A stretch of DNA of 64,000 bases from an uncultured Blautia sp. (GTDB lineage: Bacteria; Bacillota; Clostridia; Lachnospirales; Lachnospiraceae): assembly GCA_900553515.1 (NCBI GenBank), contig USDN01000004.1:25090-89089 (forward strand), given 5' to 3'. Below are positions 39,016 through 47,816 of the stretch, in pieces; the stretch's first letter is position 1; every line of letters begins with the position of its first letter. Both the position numbers and the translations under genes were made by a program. The notes under the pieces were generated by a model. It searched no databases. It worked only from the letters and a program-made list of their open reading frames with translations, and was not told where the DNA came from.

Positions 39016-40538
39016 TCTATTTCCTCCATGTCTCCCTCTGCAGGTGTCAGAAACTCGTCTTCCGGAATTGCCTCATCCTGGAATTCGTCCATCATAACAG
39101 CATCTGCAGCTGCTCCGCTTATATCCTCCGGCACTATATCAGCCTCGTCGATCATAGTTCCGTCTTCAACAGCCTCATCATAGACCATTCCATCTTCCGG
39201 CATTCCTTCATCATCTATCGGAAACTCCTCTTCCAGAAGTTCCTGATCTGCTCCTTCTGCAGGATCCATATCTACCGTTCCCGGATCTGCTATGATCTCG
39301 CTGCTTACGGTAGTCTTCATTCCTTCTGTCAGAAGTTCCGAAGGATATGCAATACAGTCTTTTTTTGTCAGACCGTCTGCAATCTCATATTCCCCAAGAT
39401 TTTCATCATATTGCCCAAGGACCACACTTCTCTTTTCCAGACGTTTATTTTCATCCGCAGCCCAGACATAAGGAGAGTTTGTATCAGCATCCATAATATA
39501 GAATTCACTGAGCCAGATTCCTTCTTTCTTTTCTTCCTGCCCTTCATCCATTTCAATATATACATGCTGTCCAAGCATCAGACCGTCTGACTGTTCCAGT
39601 TCCACATAAAACGGGTATGTAGTAGAGGAAGTCTGGGAATCACCGCTGGCATCCATCATTCCAAAGGAATACATACTGTCACTTTGAGAGTTCGCACTTT
39701 CCCTGTCTACAGAGCCCATGGTACCTCTCCATATCTGATCTTCATCTACACGGGAGCGAACGATCACCGGCTGCCCTTCAATGATACTGTTTGCATTCAT
39801 CTCATTGACAGTTCCTTTGATGCGATACGCGCCTGTACTGAGGATTGTAATAAACGCATTTTTCCCGCTGCCGGAACTGCTGTCATCAGAATAGCTGAAG
39901 TCATCTCCCATATCCAGTCCGTCACCACTCTCATCATCTGTTACAAGTTTGGATGTATCAATTTTCTGGATCACGCCGTCTATGCTGCTCCTTACCTCGG
40001 TATTTCCCATGGTATTTTCAAGCTTTGTAATCTCCGCCTGCTTGCTCTTCTGACTGTACTCATTTTTTTTCAGGTTCATCTTGTTTGTTTCAATTTCTAT
40101 GGTGTAAGAAAGCTGCTCGTCCTTCCCTGCCTGCTTCTTTTCTTTTTCCAGAGTCGCAATCTGACTCTGAAGGCTGGACGCTTCATTTCTCAGACGGTCA
40201 AACTCCAGCTTTGCTTCATCCAGATCTTCCTGAATACTGCTCAGGTCATACTGGAACAGCAGCTGTCCCTGCTTCACCTCTTCCCCGGTCTTCACTTTTA
40301 CTTCTTTTACTCTGCGCCCGCTTTCCAGTTCTACTTCAACGGTTTCCTGAGGCTCCACTACACCTGCATAACGGTTGGATACACCAGCTACCGTTCCCAT
40401 GATCTCATTGATCTCTGTAACATATGCCGTTTCACCGCTTTCTTCTTCATGTCCGAAAACTCCCATTTTCCAACAGACACCGCCTGCAGCTCCACCAATG
40501 ATCAAGATCCCCAAAAGGATCAAAATTCGTTTTTTCAT
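39012..40538 (-). CDS. HlyD/MacA-type adaptor with an acidic C-terminal tail
   Basis: A 508-residue adaptor. N-terminal helix (ILILLGILIIGGAAGGVCW), lipoyl half (VEPQETVEVELESGRRVKEV), coiled coil (residues about 120-190), second lipoyl half (MGNTEVRSSIDGVIQKI) and barrel. The last 90 residues are highly acidic with almost no basic residues (ELLEEEFPIDDEGMPEDG and similar). Such a tail could bind cations or a basic cargo; this is inference. First gene of the operon; it diverges from a lipoprotein gene across a 217-base region. Confidence 0.88.
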   Translation of the reverse strand: MKKRILILLGILIIGGAAGGVCWKMGVFGHEEESGETAYVTEINEIMGTVAGVSNRYAGVVEPQETVEVELESGRRVKEVKVKTGEEVKQGQLLFQYDLSSIQEDLDEAKLEFDRLRNEASSLQSQIATLEKEKKQAGKDEQLSYTIEIETNKMNLKKNEYSQKSKQAEITKLENTMGNTEVRSSIDGVIQKIDTSKLVTDDESGDGLDMGDDFSYSDDSSSGSGKNAFITILSTGAYRIKGTVNEMNANSIIEGQPVIVRSRVDEDQIWRGTMGSVDRESANSQSDSMYSFGMMDASGDSQTSSTTYPFYVELEQSDGLMLGQHVYIEMDEGQEEKKEGIWLSEFYIMDADTNSPYVWAADENKRLEKRSVVLGQYDENLGEYEIADGLTKKDCIAYPSELLTEGMKTTVSSEIIADPGTVDMDPAEGADQELLEEEFPIDDEGMPEDGMVYDEAVEDGTMIDEADIVPEDISGAAADAVMMDEFQDEAIPEDEFLTPAEGDMEEIE

Positions 40539-40755
40539 GATAATATGCCTGCCTCTCTGTAAATATAGGACTATTTGATCTTTTTTATCATAGCAGATTA
40601 TACTTCAAAAGAAAAGTCCTGTGGAAAATCACCTGGCTTTTCACAATTTTTTCACAGTAAAATACTATCAGATATCCCTTTCTGCCCCGTATTTTTGACT
40701 TTTCTCACATATTCTGGTAAAATGAGAAAGAATATTTTGGAAAGGAAAGAAACTT

Positions 40756-41892
40756 ATGAAGATCGTAAAAGGTCTGGCCCCACTTCTTCTGCTTATCTTT
40801 GCCGTATCTATGATCATCGGCTGTTCCCACTCAGAAAAAGCAGATGTCGAGGGAGTCATCACAAATGAACTGGATCTCCTGAAGAATCTGGATTCTGATA
40901 CTGTTCAGAAATACATCTCCTATAAAGAGCTGTTTCCGGATGCCACAGAAAAAACTGAACTTTCCAGAGAAGTGGAAGAAGTTTTTTCTCTCTTTTTTCA
41001 GGATTTCGACTACAGAATCCTGCGAATCAAGGTCGACAAGGACAAAAAAGAAGCATCTGCCAGTCTGAAGCTTACTACTATTGACGCAAAGGCTCTTGCA
41101 AAGGATTACACAATTTCCCATTTAGAGGATGCGATCCTGAACGCAGCAGACTCTGCTTCTCCAAATACAGAAGAACAATCAGACTCAATGGAGGATCGTT
41201 ATCTGATCCTGAATGAGCTGCTGAAAGATCATACATACAAAACTGTAGAAACCGACTGTACTCTTACTCTGCAGAATAACGGTACAGACAATGAGGATTG
41301 GGAGATCAGACGCTCCCATGATCTGGAAAACAGTCTTGTCGGCGGTCTTATCACTTATCTCAGCGACAGTGATCTCCTGACACCGGAGGAAACGCTGACC
41401 GTCTATTTAAATACCCTAAAAACAATGGATCAGGATCAGATGAGTAATTATCTTGGACTGGAAAGTCTGTTAACTACCTCTGATACAGCAAAAAATTCCA
41501 TAGCATCCGCTCTCGTAGAACAAATGCACAAAAATTTCGACTTTAAAATCACCGACTCCGATGTAGAAAGCTACCATGCAGTCATCCAGACAGAGATCAC
41601 GACCTTTGACAGTGATGCGATCCTGAAAGCTTATCAGAAAGAACTGGATGAATATCTTGCCTCTCCGGAAGCTGTCATCGACGGTGCCCAGAAGCGCTAT
41701 AACCATTCTCTGGAACTGCTTCTGCGCAATATAGAAAAAAATACCGGGACGCTTACCCATCCGGCTGTTTTTGTACTGACTAACGACGGAGTTTCCTGGA
41801 AACTTCAGGATGACGGTCATTCCATTGGAGCAGGAATATTCGGTAACCTCAGTGTTACTCCTGTTGCAGAAGAATCCGCAGAAGAATCATGA
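40756..41892 (+). CDS. Lipoprotein with two copies of an unknown domain
   Basis: A 378-residue lipoprotein: signal peptide with lipobox MIIGC (Cys23), then two related segments. The first (about residues 35-165) and second (about 210-330) share the pattern LKNLDSDTVQKYI / LKTMDQDQMSNYL, a helical stretch with a central FFQDFDYRIL / MHKNFDFKIT, then a TTIDAKALAKDY / TTFDSDAILKAY segment. This suggests an internal duplication of a DUF5105-like fold; the family name is a guess. GGAAAGGAAAGAAACTT precedes the ATG. Divergent from the MacAB-type operon, so it may be co-regulated or act with that exporter. Confidence 0.75.
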   Translation: MKIVKGLAPLLLLIFAVSMIIGCSHSEKADVEGVITNELDLLKNLDSDTVQKYISYKELFPDATEKTELSREVEEVFSLFFQDFDYRILRIKVDKDKKEASASLKLTTIDAKALAKDYTISHLEDAILNAADSASPNTEEQSDSMEDRYLILNELLKDHTYKTVETDCTLTLQNNGTDNEDWEIRRSHDLENSLVGGLITYLSDSDLLTPEETLTVYLNTLKTMDQDQMSNYLGLESLLTTSDTAKNSIASALVEQMHKNFDFKITDSDVESYHAVIQTEITTFDSDAILKAYQKELDEYLASPEAVIDGAQKRYNHSLELLLRNIEKNTGTLTHPAVFVLTNDGVSWKLQDDGHSIGAGIFGNLSVTPVAEESAEES

Positions 41893-41915
41893 TTCAGGTT
41901 TTTCCGTCCTTCATA

Positions 41916-41963
41916 AAAATCCCCTTTCCTCAGGAATACAATTTCCTGTGAAAGGGGATTTTT
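41916..41963. terminator. Bidirectional terminator between the lipoprotein gene and aspS
   Basis: AAAATCCCCTTTC and GAAAGGGGATTTT arms with an inner AGGAA/TTCCT pairing, then T runs on both strands. Confidence 0.92.
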
Positions 41964-41971
41964 TTATCATT

Positions 41972-43768
41972 TTATTCTTCTGTTTCTTCTTCTGTAAGTT
42001 CCAGTCCCAGTTCTTCCAGCTGTACACTGCTTGCCTGGCTCGGAGACTGTGTCATCAGACAGGATGCATCCTTTACCTTCGGGAAAGCAATGACATCACG
42101 GATACTGTCAACCTTTGCCATAAGCATCACCAGACGGTCAAGACCGTATGCCAGTCCTGCATGAGGCGGTACTCCGTATTTAAACGCATTCAGAAGGAAG
42201 CCGAACTGCTCATAAGCAGATTCCTCAGTGAATCCAAGCATCTGGAACATTTTTTCCTGGATGTCGTTCTGATGGATTCTGACACTTCCTCCGCCAATCT
42301 CATTTCCGTTCAGAACAATATCGTACGCTTTTGCACGAACTTTACCCGGATCTGTATCCAGAAGAGGAAGATCCTCTTCCATAGGCATGGTAAACGGATG
42401 ATGCATTGCGGTAAAGCGGTTTTCTTCCTCATTCCACTCAAGAAGCGGGAATTCTGTTACCCATACAAAGCGGTATTCATTTTTGTCCAGAAGTTCCATC
42501 TGTTTGGCAAGTTCTACACGGAGAGCGCCCAGAACATCATAAACCACCTTATTCTTATCAGCTGCAAAAAGAAGCAGGTCTCCCGGCTTACCTTCCATAG
42601 CCTGTACAAGAGCATCCATTTCCTCATCTTTCATAAATTTTGCAAAAGAAGATTTTCTTGTTCCGTCTTCTGCAATGGCAATATATGCAAGACCTTTTGC
42701 CCCATAACCTTTTGCAAATTCTACCAGCTTATCGATCTTCTTTCTCGGCATAGAACCCTGTCCCTCTGCATTAATACCACGGACAGTTCCGCCTGCCTCA
42801 AGAGCGCCCTTAAACACTGCAAACTCGCAGTCCTTTACAACCTCGCTGACGTCATGGAGCTCCATTCCAAAACGCATATCCGGCTTGTCAGAACCAAAAC
42901 GGTCCATAGCCTCCTGCCATGTGATACGCTGGATCGGAAGCTGTACGTCCAAACCAAGTACTTCTTTAAATACATAGGCAAGATATCTTTCATTTACATC
43001 AATGACGTCATCCACGTCCACAAAGGACAGCTCCATATCGATCTGTGTAAACTCCGGCTGACGGTCTGCACGAAGATCCTCATCACGGAAGCAGCGTGCG
43101 ATCTGGATATAACGATCATAGCCGGAGCACATAAGAAGCTGTTTATAAAGCTGAGGCGACTGTGGAAGTCCATAGAAGCTTCCCGGATGTACTCTGGAAG
43201 GAACCAGATAATCTCTTGCGCCCTCCGGTGTTGTCTTTCCAAGGATCGGAGTCTCAACCTCAAGGAAGCCTTCCTCTGCAAAGAACTTTCTTGTAAGCAT
43301 GGCAACCTTGCTTTTCAGCATCAGGTTTCTCTGAAGATCCGGTCTTCTCAGATCCAGATAACGATATTTCAGACGGATCTCGTCTTTTGTCTTGCTGTTT
43401 TCTTCAATGGGGAACGGCGGAACCTCTGATTCAGCCAGAACACGAAGCTCATTTGCACGAAGCTCGATCTCGCCGGTGACAAGATTTTCGTTTACTGCGC
43501 CGCCTCTCTTTTCCACGATACCGGTAACTGCGATCACAAATTCACTTCTCAGCTTTCCGGCTTTCTCAAAACCTTCTTCATCAATGCTTCCGTTTTCAAA
43601 AATCACCTGCATGATACCGGAACGGTCTCTTAAATCTACAAACACGATACCGCCTTTGTTTCTGGCTTTCTGAACCCATCCCATCAGCGTTACCTTATTT
43701 CCTGTCATCTCATTTGTCACTTCCGCACAGCGGCAGGTTCTGTGCAGTCCCTTCATACTTTCTGCCAT
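41972..43768 (-). CDS. aspS: Aspartyl-tRNA synthetase
   Basis: A 598-residue bacterial-type AspRS: N-terminal OB-fold anticodon domain (VTLMGWVQKARNKGGIVFVDLRD), class II core with RYLDLRRPDLQRNL, the motif 2 loop FRDEDLRADRQPEFTQIDME, the bacterial GAD insertion (residues about 290-420) and motif 3 GLAYGLDRLVMLM. It charges tRNA-Asp; whether it also misacylates tRNA-Asn cannot be judged here. Located 15 bases after hisS, the usual pair. ATG follows AAAAAGGAGTAAATACC. Confidence 0.98.
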   Translation of the reverse strand: MAESMKGLHRTCRCAEVTNEMTGNKVTLMGWVQKARNKGGIVFVDLRDRSGIMQVIFENGSIDEEGFEKAGKLRSEFVIAVTGIVEKRGGAVNENLVTGEIELRANELRVLAESEVPPFPIEENSKTKDEIRLKYRYLDLRRPDLQRNLMLKSKVAMLTRKFFAEEGFLEVETPILGKTTPEGARDYLVPSRVHPGSFYGLPQSPQLYKQLLMCSGYDRYIQIARCFRDEDLRADRQPEFTQIDMELSFVDVDDVIDVNERYLAYVFKEVLGLDVQLPIQRITWQEAMDRFGSDKPDMRFGMELHDVSEVVKDCEFAVFKGALEAGGTVRGINAEGQGSMPRKKIDKLVEFAKGYGAKGLAYIAIAEDGTRKSSFAKFMKDEEMDALVQAMEGKPGDLLLFAADKNKVVYDVLGALRVELAKQMELLDKNEYRFVWVTEFPLLEWNEEENRFTAMHHPFTMPMEEDLPLLDTDPGKVRAKAYDIVLNGNEIGGGSVRIHQNDIQEKMFQMLGFTEESAYEQFGFLLNAFKYGVPPHAGLAYGLDRLVMLMAKVDSIRDVIAFPKVKDASCLMTQSPSQASSVQLEELGLELTEEETEE

Positions 43769-43783
43769 GGTATTTACTCCTTT

Positions 43784-45040
43784 TTATAGTTTATCCCGGA
43801 AAAACTCAACAAACTCGGTATATCCCTCGCCCATCATCTGTTCTTTCTGGAATTTCTTATTTTTCTTCATAATAGAAAGATTTACCTGAACTCCATTTCT
43901 TCTTTCTTCTTCCGCCTGTTTCAGAATGGTAAGAAGTTTGTCTGCAGGCATATTCTTTTCGATCAGATATGCTTTTTTGGCATTGCTTCCCGGAACTTCA
44001 TATCCTCTTTCCAGAAGCAGCATGACAATACGTTCAAAACCAATGGAAAATCCGCAGGCAGAAGTATTCTGGCCTGTAAATTTCCCGATCATCTCGTCAT
44101 AACGTCCGCCGCCGCCTACGCTTCCTCCAAACTCATCCATTGCGATCTCGAAGATCGGGCCTGTATAATAGGACATGCCGCGAACCAGTGTCGGATCAAA
44201 GGAGATCTTAAAGTCTGCGCTCTTTACGGCATCCACAGAAGAAATGATGGTTTCCAGATCCTCTGCCACCTTCGGATCAAGAACGTCCTTCAGTTTTTCT
44301 TTACAGTAACGGACGCCCTCAATATCTGATGTGATCTCACGGAACATGCCAAGATAAGTATCAATGCTTTCCTTTGCAAATCCTTCTTTTTCCAATTCTG
44401 CTGCCACACCTTCCAGACCGATCTTATCCATCTTATCCAGAATGATAAATACAGTATCAAAGCTTTCTGTGGGGAAACCGCTGTACTGAGCCATTGCCTT
44501 CAGAATCTTTCTGTCATTGATACGGATAGTAAAGTTGTGGAAATCCAGCTTGCCCAGAAGAGTGGTTGTCGCCAGTACCAGTTCAATCTCTGCAAGATAG
44601 GTAGGTTCTCCCAGAATATCAATATCGCACTGCATAAACTGACGGAAACGGCCTCTCTGAGGACGATCTGCCCTCCATACATTTCCCATCTGCAAAGCCT
44701 TAAAAGGAGCCGGAAGCTCGTTTGCATTGTTTGAATAATATCTGGAAAGAGGAACTGTCAGATCATAGCGGAGACCGGAATCTACCAGATCCGCTTCCTC
44801 CTGTGCACTTTCCAGTTTCAGTTTTTCTCCTCTTTTGAGGATCTTAAAAATCAGCTTTTCGTTTTCTCCGCCCTGCTTGCTGCTGAGGTTTTCAATATGC
44901 TCCACACAGGGAGTTTCAATAGAAGAAAATCCGAACTTTCCGTAAGTTTCACGGATCATGTTCATCACATAATTACGGATTTCCATTTCTTTTGGTAAAA
45001 TGTCTTTCATACCGGTTACCGGTTTTTTCTTTAATGCCAT
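43784..45040 (-). CDS. hisS: Histidyl-tRNA synthetase
   Basis: A 418-residue class II synthetase with GMKDILPKEM at the start, motif 2 MGNVWRADRPQRGRFRQFMQCDID, the histidine-specific sequence LVRGMSYYTGPIFE and motif 3 GFSIGFERIVMLL. The short C-terminal anticodon domain (AYLIEKNMPADKLLTILKQA) ends the protein. ATG follows GGAGGCAGAC. Upstream is an HD-domain gene 13 bases away, downstream aspS. Confidence 0.98.
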   Translation of the reverse strand: MALKKKPVTGMKDILPKEMEIRNYVMNMIRETYGKFGFSSIETPCVEHIENLSSKQGGENEKLIFKILKRGEKLKLESAQEEADLVDSGLRYDLTVPLSRYYSNNANELPAPFKALQMGNVWRADRPQRGRFRQFMQCDIDILGEPTYLAEIELVLATTTLLGKLDFHNFTIRINDRKILKAMAQYSGFPTESFDTVFIILDKMDKIGLEGVAAELEKEGFAKESIDTYLGMFREITSDIEGVRYCKEKLKDVLDPKVAEDLETIISSVDAVKSADFKISFDPTLVRGMSYYTGPIFEIAMDEFGGSVGGGGRYDEMIGKFTGQNTSACGFSIGFERIVMLLLERGYEVPGSNAKKAYLIEKNMPADKLLTILKQAEEERRNGVQVNLSIMKKNKKFQKEQMMGEGYTEFVEFFRDKL

Positions 45041-45053
45041 GTCTGCCTCCTGT

Positions 45054-45611
45054 TTATTTTTTATGTATCACTCTTTGAAATGCAAGAAAAACTTCCATAT
45101 CAAAGTTTTTGATCTCGTCGATCATAAGCTCCACCACTGTAGCCACATCAAAAGCCGTACGATAAGGTCTGTCTGAGCTCAGCGCCGCAAATACATCACA
45201 TACTCTTAAGATTCTTCCCCCAATGGGGATCTGATCTCCTGCCAGATTATGCGGATATCCTGTTCCATCATAATTTTCATGATGATACAGAATACTTTCC
45301 AGAACAAAATCCGAATATCCCTGTCCTTTCAGCTCCTCGTATCCCAGTGTGGAGTGCATACGGACGTATTTCAGCTCCTCGATCAAAAGAGGATCTTTCT
45401 CACGTCCATTGATATATTCTGTCAGCCTCAGCTTTCCGATATCATGAAGCATACCGGCAATTGCCAGTTCATAACAGACTGTTTCTTCCAGCCCCATCTC
45501 CGAAGCCACTTCATAAGCAAGATTGCTGACCACGATCCCGTGATCCAGCTCGGCCGACAGATCAAAGTCCAGTATCCTGTCTGATGTTTTCAGCACTTCT
45601 GCCGCACTCAA
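45054..45611 (-). CDS. HD-GYP-type phosphohydrolase domain protein
   Basis: About 185 residues from TTG at 45611, eight bases after AGGAGG; the GTG at 45620 lies within that site and is less likely. The HD motif is in AGMLHDIGKLRL, preceded by DHGIVVSNLAYEVASEMG, and followed by HHENYDGTGYPHNLAGDQIPIGGRIL, the HD-GYP variant region, then VCDVFAALSSDRPYR. Such domains cleave cyclic dinucleotides or related nucleotides. No receiver or sensor domain is attached. It is in the hemZ-hisS run and probably co-transcribed. Confidence 0.88.
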   Translation of the reverse strand: MSAAEVLKTSDRILDFDLSAELDHGIVVSNLAYEVASEMGLEETVCYELAIAGMLHDIGKLRLTEYINGREKDPLLIEELKYVRMHSTLGYEELKGQGYSDFVLESILYHHENYDGTGYPHNLAGDQIPIGGRILRVCDVFAALSSDRPYRTAFDVATVVELMIDEIKNFDMEVFLAFQRVIHKK

Positions 45612-45626
45612 CCTGTACACCTCCTA

Positions 45627-47156
45627 CTATAACCATTTCTGGATTCCTGCCCGTTTTCTTTCGATCATTTCATCAATGCGGGCAATATAATTGGATACAT
45701 CCTTAACATTTTCTACACGTTCGATCCTTTTTCCATGGTCAAAAACCAGTTTGGAGGATCCGCCTGCTCCAAGTGCAATGATCGGCTGTTTTTCTTCCAT
45801 AATCAGTATATTGTAAATCCCCGCTTTGTCAACCTCTGCATAACCTACATTTTCAAAATTACCCTTCATATTTTTCTGGCGATACAGATAATAAGGACTC
45901 ATCCCCATTTCATAAGCTGTTTTCATGGTCAAATCCATGATCTCCTGATTATTCTCAAAAGTCATTTCCTGATACTGATCCTTAAACATGTTCAGTCTGG
46001 CCGCACGCTTAACTGCAAGAGAATGTACAGTCAGGCTGTCCGGCGCCAGTGCTCTTACTTCCTCTAAAGTATGAGCCACTTTTTCTTTATCCTCACCGGG
46101 AAGTCCTACGATCAGGTCCATATTGATGTTGTCAAAGCCACACTCTCTGGCAAGAGCAAAAGCATTTTTTGTCTCTTCCACAGTATGACGTCTTCCAATG
46201 ATATCCAGGGTTTCCTGATTCATAGTCTGAGGATTTACCGAAATCCTGGTCACCGGATATTTCCGGATCATTTGAAGCTTTTCCTTTGTAATACTGTCCG
46301 GACGTCCGGCCTCTATGGTAAATTCCGCCAGATCCGTGCAGTCGAAATGTTCCGTCAGGGCATCCAGAAGCCGTTTCAGCTGCTCCGGTTCCAGCGTAGT
46401 AGGCGTACCGCCCCCGATATAGACCGTATCCAGCTTTCTTCCTTTTTCTTTCATGATCCGGGACACTGCCTCAATTTCCTTACACAGCGCATCCAGATAA
46501 AGATCCACCTTATTTTTCCACTGCTTCAGAGGATATGAACTGAAGGAACAGTAAAGACAGATACTTGGACAAAAGGGTATGCCCACATAAAGACTGTATC
46601 CGTTTTCGTAATCAATATCCTTTAACAATTCTCTTTCTCTGTTTGCAATGGCAATGGCAAGCGCTGTCTTTTCCGGGCTGACCAGATAGCGTTCTCTCAT
46701 TTCCTGTGCAGCCTCGGAATTTTTCATTCCGGATTCAATCATTGCCATGGCAAGCTTTGCCGGACGAATCCCTGTAAGGTTTCCCCAGGGAAGCGTCCTT
46801 TCCGTCAGCTTTACCAGAAGCCGATAAAGTACCTGTTTAATGATATCCTTCTGTTCTTTTCGAAGTTCATGGACCTTTTCCTTATCAGCAGTTTCTTCTT
46901 TACAGGAAAGAAGGGCATCCGAAGACTGCCCCTTTATCATCTCTCCACTTGTTACACCTGTGTGTTCCTCACTGCAGTAATGGATCAGGAAACTCTGTCC
47001 CTGTACTTCCACCCGAAATGCAAGATCCGCCTGTGTTTCCTCCTCTTCTTTTTCATAAGAAACACTGATCTCCGCCTCTGGATAAAAAGCCCGGATCAAT
47101 TCATAAATATCATGTTCAAAGTCTCTGTTTTCAAACAGAATTCTGATCTTATACAA
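45627..47156 (-). CDS. hemZ: Coproporphyrinogen dehydrogenase-like radical SAM protein HemZ
   Basis: A radical SAM protein of about 509 residues with the HemN-type motif CPSICLYCSFSSYP (CX3CX2C), GGGTPTTL, RISVNPQTMN and MDLIVGLPGE. An N-terminal extension of about 160 residues with a WGNLTGIRPAKLA sequence is typical of HemZ rather than HemN/HemW. Expected reaction: oxygen-independent decarboxylation of coproporphyrinogen III, or a related haem-metabolism step. The start is probably TTG at 47156, where AAGAGG lies nine bases upstream inside the MBL gene; the ATG at 47177 has no such site. Its 5' end overlaps the MBL gene. Confidence 0.92.
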   Translation of the reverse strand: MYKIRILFENRDFEHDIYELIRAFYPEAEISVSYEKEEEETQADLAFRVEVQGQSFLIHYCSEEHTGVTSGEMIKGQSSDALLSCKEETADKEKVHELRKEQKDIIKQVLYRLLVKLTERTLPWGNLTGIRPAKLAMAMIESGMKNSEAAQEMRERYLVSPEKTALAIAIANRERELLKDIDYENGYSLYVGIPFCPSICLYCSFSSYPLKQWKNKVDLYLDALCKEIEAVSRIMKEKGRKLDTVYIGGGTPTTLEPEQLKRLLDALTEHFDCTDLAEFTIEAGRPDSITKEKLQMIRKYPVTRISVNPQTMNQETLDIIGRRHTVEETKNAFALARECGFDNINMDLIVGLPGEDKEKVAHTLEEVRALAPDSLTVHSLAVKRAARLNMFKDQYQEMTFENNQEIMDLTMKTAYEMGMSPYYLYRQKNMKGNFENVGYAEVDKAGIYNILIMEEKQPIIALGAGGSSKLVFDHGKRIERVENVKDVSNYIARIDEMIERKRAGIQKWL

Positions 47157-47778
47157 ATGGATTATACCTCTTTTCATAACCAATGGTCGTGGACATATCA
47201 TGTCCCGGAAAAACTTCTGTCTGTTCAGGAAGATTGTCTGTCAGTCTGTGAAGGCTCTGAACGATCTGGGCTGTACTTCCGCCCGGGAAGTCCGTTCTTC
47301 CTACAGAACCATAAAACAGCGTATCTCCGCTGAAAAGAATTCCTTCTTCTTCCAGGTAATAACAGCAGCTTCCCTCCGTATGTCCCGGGGTATGGAGCAT
47401 CTGGACAGAAAATCCTGCCGCCTCAAAAACCTGAAGATCGGTAAGAAGCACATCTGCTTTCAGAGAACAGACTCTGCTTCCATATCCGGAAAGATTTACC
47501 GAAGGATCCAGAAGTGTCCCTGCTTCTTTTTCACAGGCATAAACCGGAATCCCAAATTCTTTTCTCAGTTCTTCTGCTGCCAGGATATGATCGTAATGAC
47601 CATGAGTCAGAAGGATTGCTTTTGGTTCTGCCTGCATTTCCTTTATTTTTGAGGAGATAACCTCCGGATGATCTGCAGGATCAATGATCAAAAGTTCTCC
47701 TGTTTCTTTATTTTTCAGTAAATAGCAATTGGTAGATACAGAACCAAGAATACATTTCTGAAGATCTGCATTTTTCAT
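47149..47778 (-). CDS. MBL-fold metallohydrolase (glyoxalase II-like)
   Basis: A 209-residue protein with the metal-binding motif LLTHGHYDHILAA, HTPGHTEGSCCYY, LFSGDTLFYGSVGRTDF and FPGHDMSTT. These are the ligands of two metal ions in glyoxalase II and related enzymes. In this gene neighbourhood (rel upstream, hemZ downstream) it is conserved in Clostridia, but its substrate is unknown. The stop codon overlaps the start of hemZ by eight bases. Confidence 0.92.
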   Translation of the reverse strand: MKNADLQKCILGSVSTNCYLLKNKETGELLIIDPADHPEVISSKIKEMQAEPKAILLTHGHYDHILAAEELRKEFGIPVYACEKEAGTLLDPSVNLSGYGSRVCSLKADVLLTDLQVFEAAGFSVQMLHTPGHTEGSCCYYLEEEGILFSGDTLFYGSVGRTDFPGGSTAQIVQSLHRLTDNLPEQTEVFPGHDMSTTIGYEKRYNPFV

Positions 47779-47816
47779 ATTGTCTCTCTCTTTCTAAAAA
47801 AGTATTACCTGCTGCA

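Noticed and set aside
41810..43429. 539-codon open frame on the plus strand
   Set aside because: It lies antisense to aspS, is rich in rare-looking Cys/His/Lys runs, and has no ribosome binding site; it is a shadow of the synthetase gene.
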